Origin: Geothrix sp.
GTDB taxonomy: Bacteria; Acidobacteriota; Holophagae; Holophagales; Holophagaceae
DNA length: 5,160 nt
Direction of reading: 5' to 3'
NCBI GenBank assembly: GCA_023701165.1
Contig: JAMPXL010000119.1
Coordinates: forward strand, 1-5,160
The notes below the pieces were generated by a model. That model was not told the origin of the DNA, ran no database searches, and worked only from the letters and a program-made list of their open reading frames with translations. Positions 4,959-5,160 of the stretch are shown piece after piece. Each line of letters opens with the position of its first letter. Positions within the stretch are counted from its first letter, which is position 1. The translations under genes and the position numbers were made by a program.

Positions 4959-5160
4959 ATGTCCTCCCCGTCCCCCCGTCCTTCTTCCCAGCGCGGCTTC
5001 ACCATGGCCCTCGCCTTGGCCCTGGCCGTGGTGATGGGCGTGATGCTGATGAAGGTGGCCCCCCGGGTGAGCGCCGAGGTGCAGCGGGAGAACGAGGCCG
5101 AGCTGATCTTCCGGGGCGAGGCCATCGCCAACGCGCTGAAGGTCTACGCCGCGCGCACCG
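4959..5160 (+). CDS. Prepilin-type (pseudopilin-like) secretion or pilus protein, 5' part only
   Basis: The frame opens at ATG 4959, supported by GGAG (4950-4953) five bases upstream, and runs off the right edge (67 codons seen). A 13-residue basic leader ends in QRG, followed by FTMALALALAVVMGVMLM, a hydrophobic helix. This is a class III prepilin signal, with cleavage predicted between Gly13 and Phe14 by the PilD-type peptidase. A charged helix follows: EVQRENEAELIFRGEAIANA (about 40-59). The E-L-I-F-R-G...A pattern is familiar from minor pilin or type II secretion proteins in acidobacterial and deltaproteobacterial genomes. The glutamate normally at mature position 5 is replaced by leucine (Leu18), as in GspK-type minor pseudopilins. 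The product would sit in the inner membrane and assemble into a pseudopilus or type IV pilus. The 21-base gap from the HD-GYP stop suggests translation from a shared transcript. Confidence 0.8.
   Translation, partial: MSSPSPRPSSQRGFTMALALALAVVMGVMLMKVAPRVSAEVQRENEAELIFRGEAIANALKVYAART

Noticed and set aside
1..5160. CRISPR array, tRNA or rRNA gene, insertion-sequence ends
   Set aside because: I saw no regularly spaced direct repeats, no cloverleaf-like sequence, no transposase motifs and no terminal inverted repeats with target duplications. The only repeats found are the three hairpins at 962-1050.

Overview
This is a high-GC bacterial chromosomal segment with an AT-rich patch at its left end. 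From about position 550 onward the DNA is GC-rich and strongly GC-biased at third codon positions. The first ~424 bases are only about 30% GC. The gene content (an isolated acyltransferase, a GAF/HD-GYP signalling protein, a pilin-like secretion protein with an E-L-I-F-R-G motif) would suit an acidobacterium such as a Holophaga/Geothrix relative, or a deltaproteobacterial lineage. That assignment is a guess from style; no phylogenetic marker is present.

Layout, left to right. (1) Positions 1-424, minus strand: the 5' part of an AT-rich gene of unknown function, running off the left edge, probably horizontally acquired. (2) 555-965, plus: a small CoA-binding (Rossmann-type, YccU-like) protein. 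(3) 962-1050: three near-identical perfect hairpins with TGC loops, in a convergent intergenic space, resembling a REP/BIME-type palindromic repeat cluster. (4) 1052-1243 and 1095-2081, minus: a 63-residue small protein overlapping the 3' end of a zeta-toxin-like P-loop kinase gene. (5) 2082-2119: a short divergent intergenic region carrying an 18-bp imperfect palindrome. (6) 2120-3079, plus: a FabD-type acyltransferase that has the Ser/His catalytic pair but not the malonyl-binding arginine. (7) 3162-4937, plus: a GAF-GAF-HD-GYP protein, a likely cyclic-di-GMP phosphodiesterase or a degenerate sensor of it. (8) 4959-5160, plus: the start of a prepilin-type protein, 21 bases downstream of the HD-GYP gene and probably co-transcribed with it.

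The only functional grouping I can support is the last pair: a c-di-GMP-type signalling protein next to a type IV pilus/type II secretion-like pilin. The CoA-binding protein and the acyltransferase both relate to CoA chemistry, but the zeta-like gene lies between them on the other strand and nothing shows that they work together. The points most worth a second look are the hairpin cluster, the permuted zeta-like kinase with its overlapping small downstream frame, the acyltransferase lacking its arginine, and the non-canonical HD-GYP site. No gene-free stretch exceeds 300 bases.
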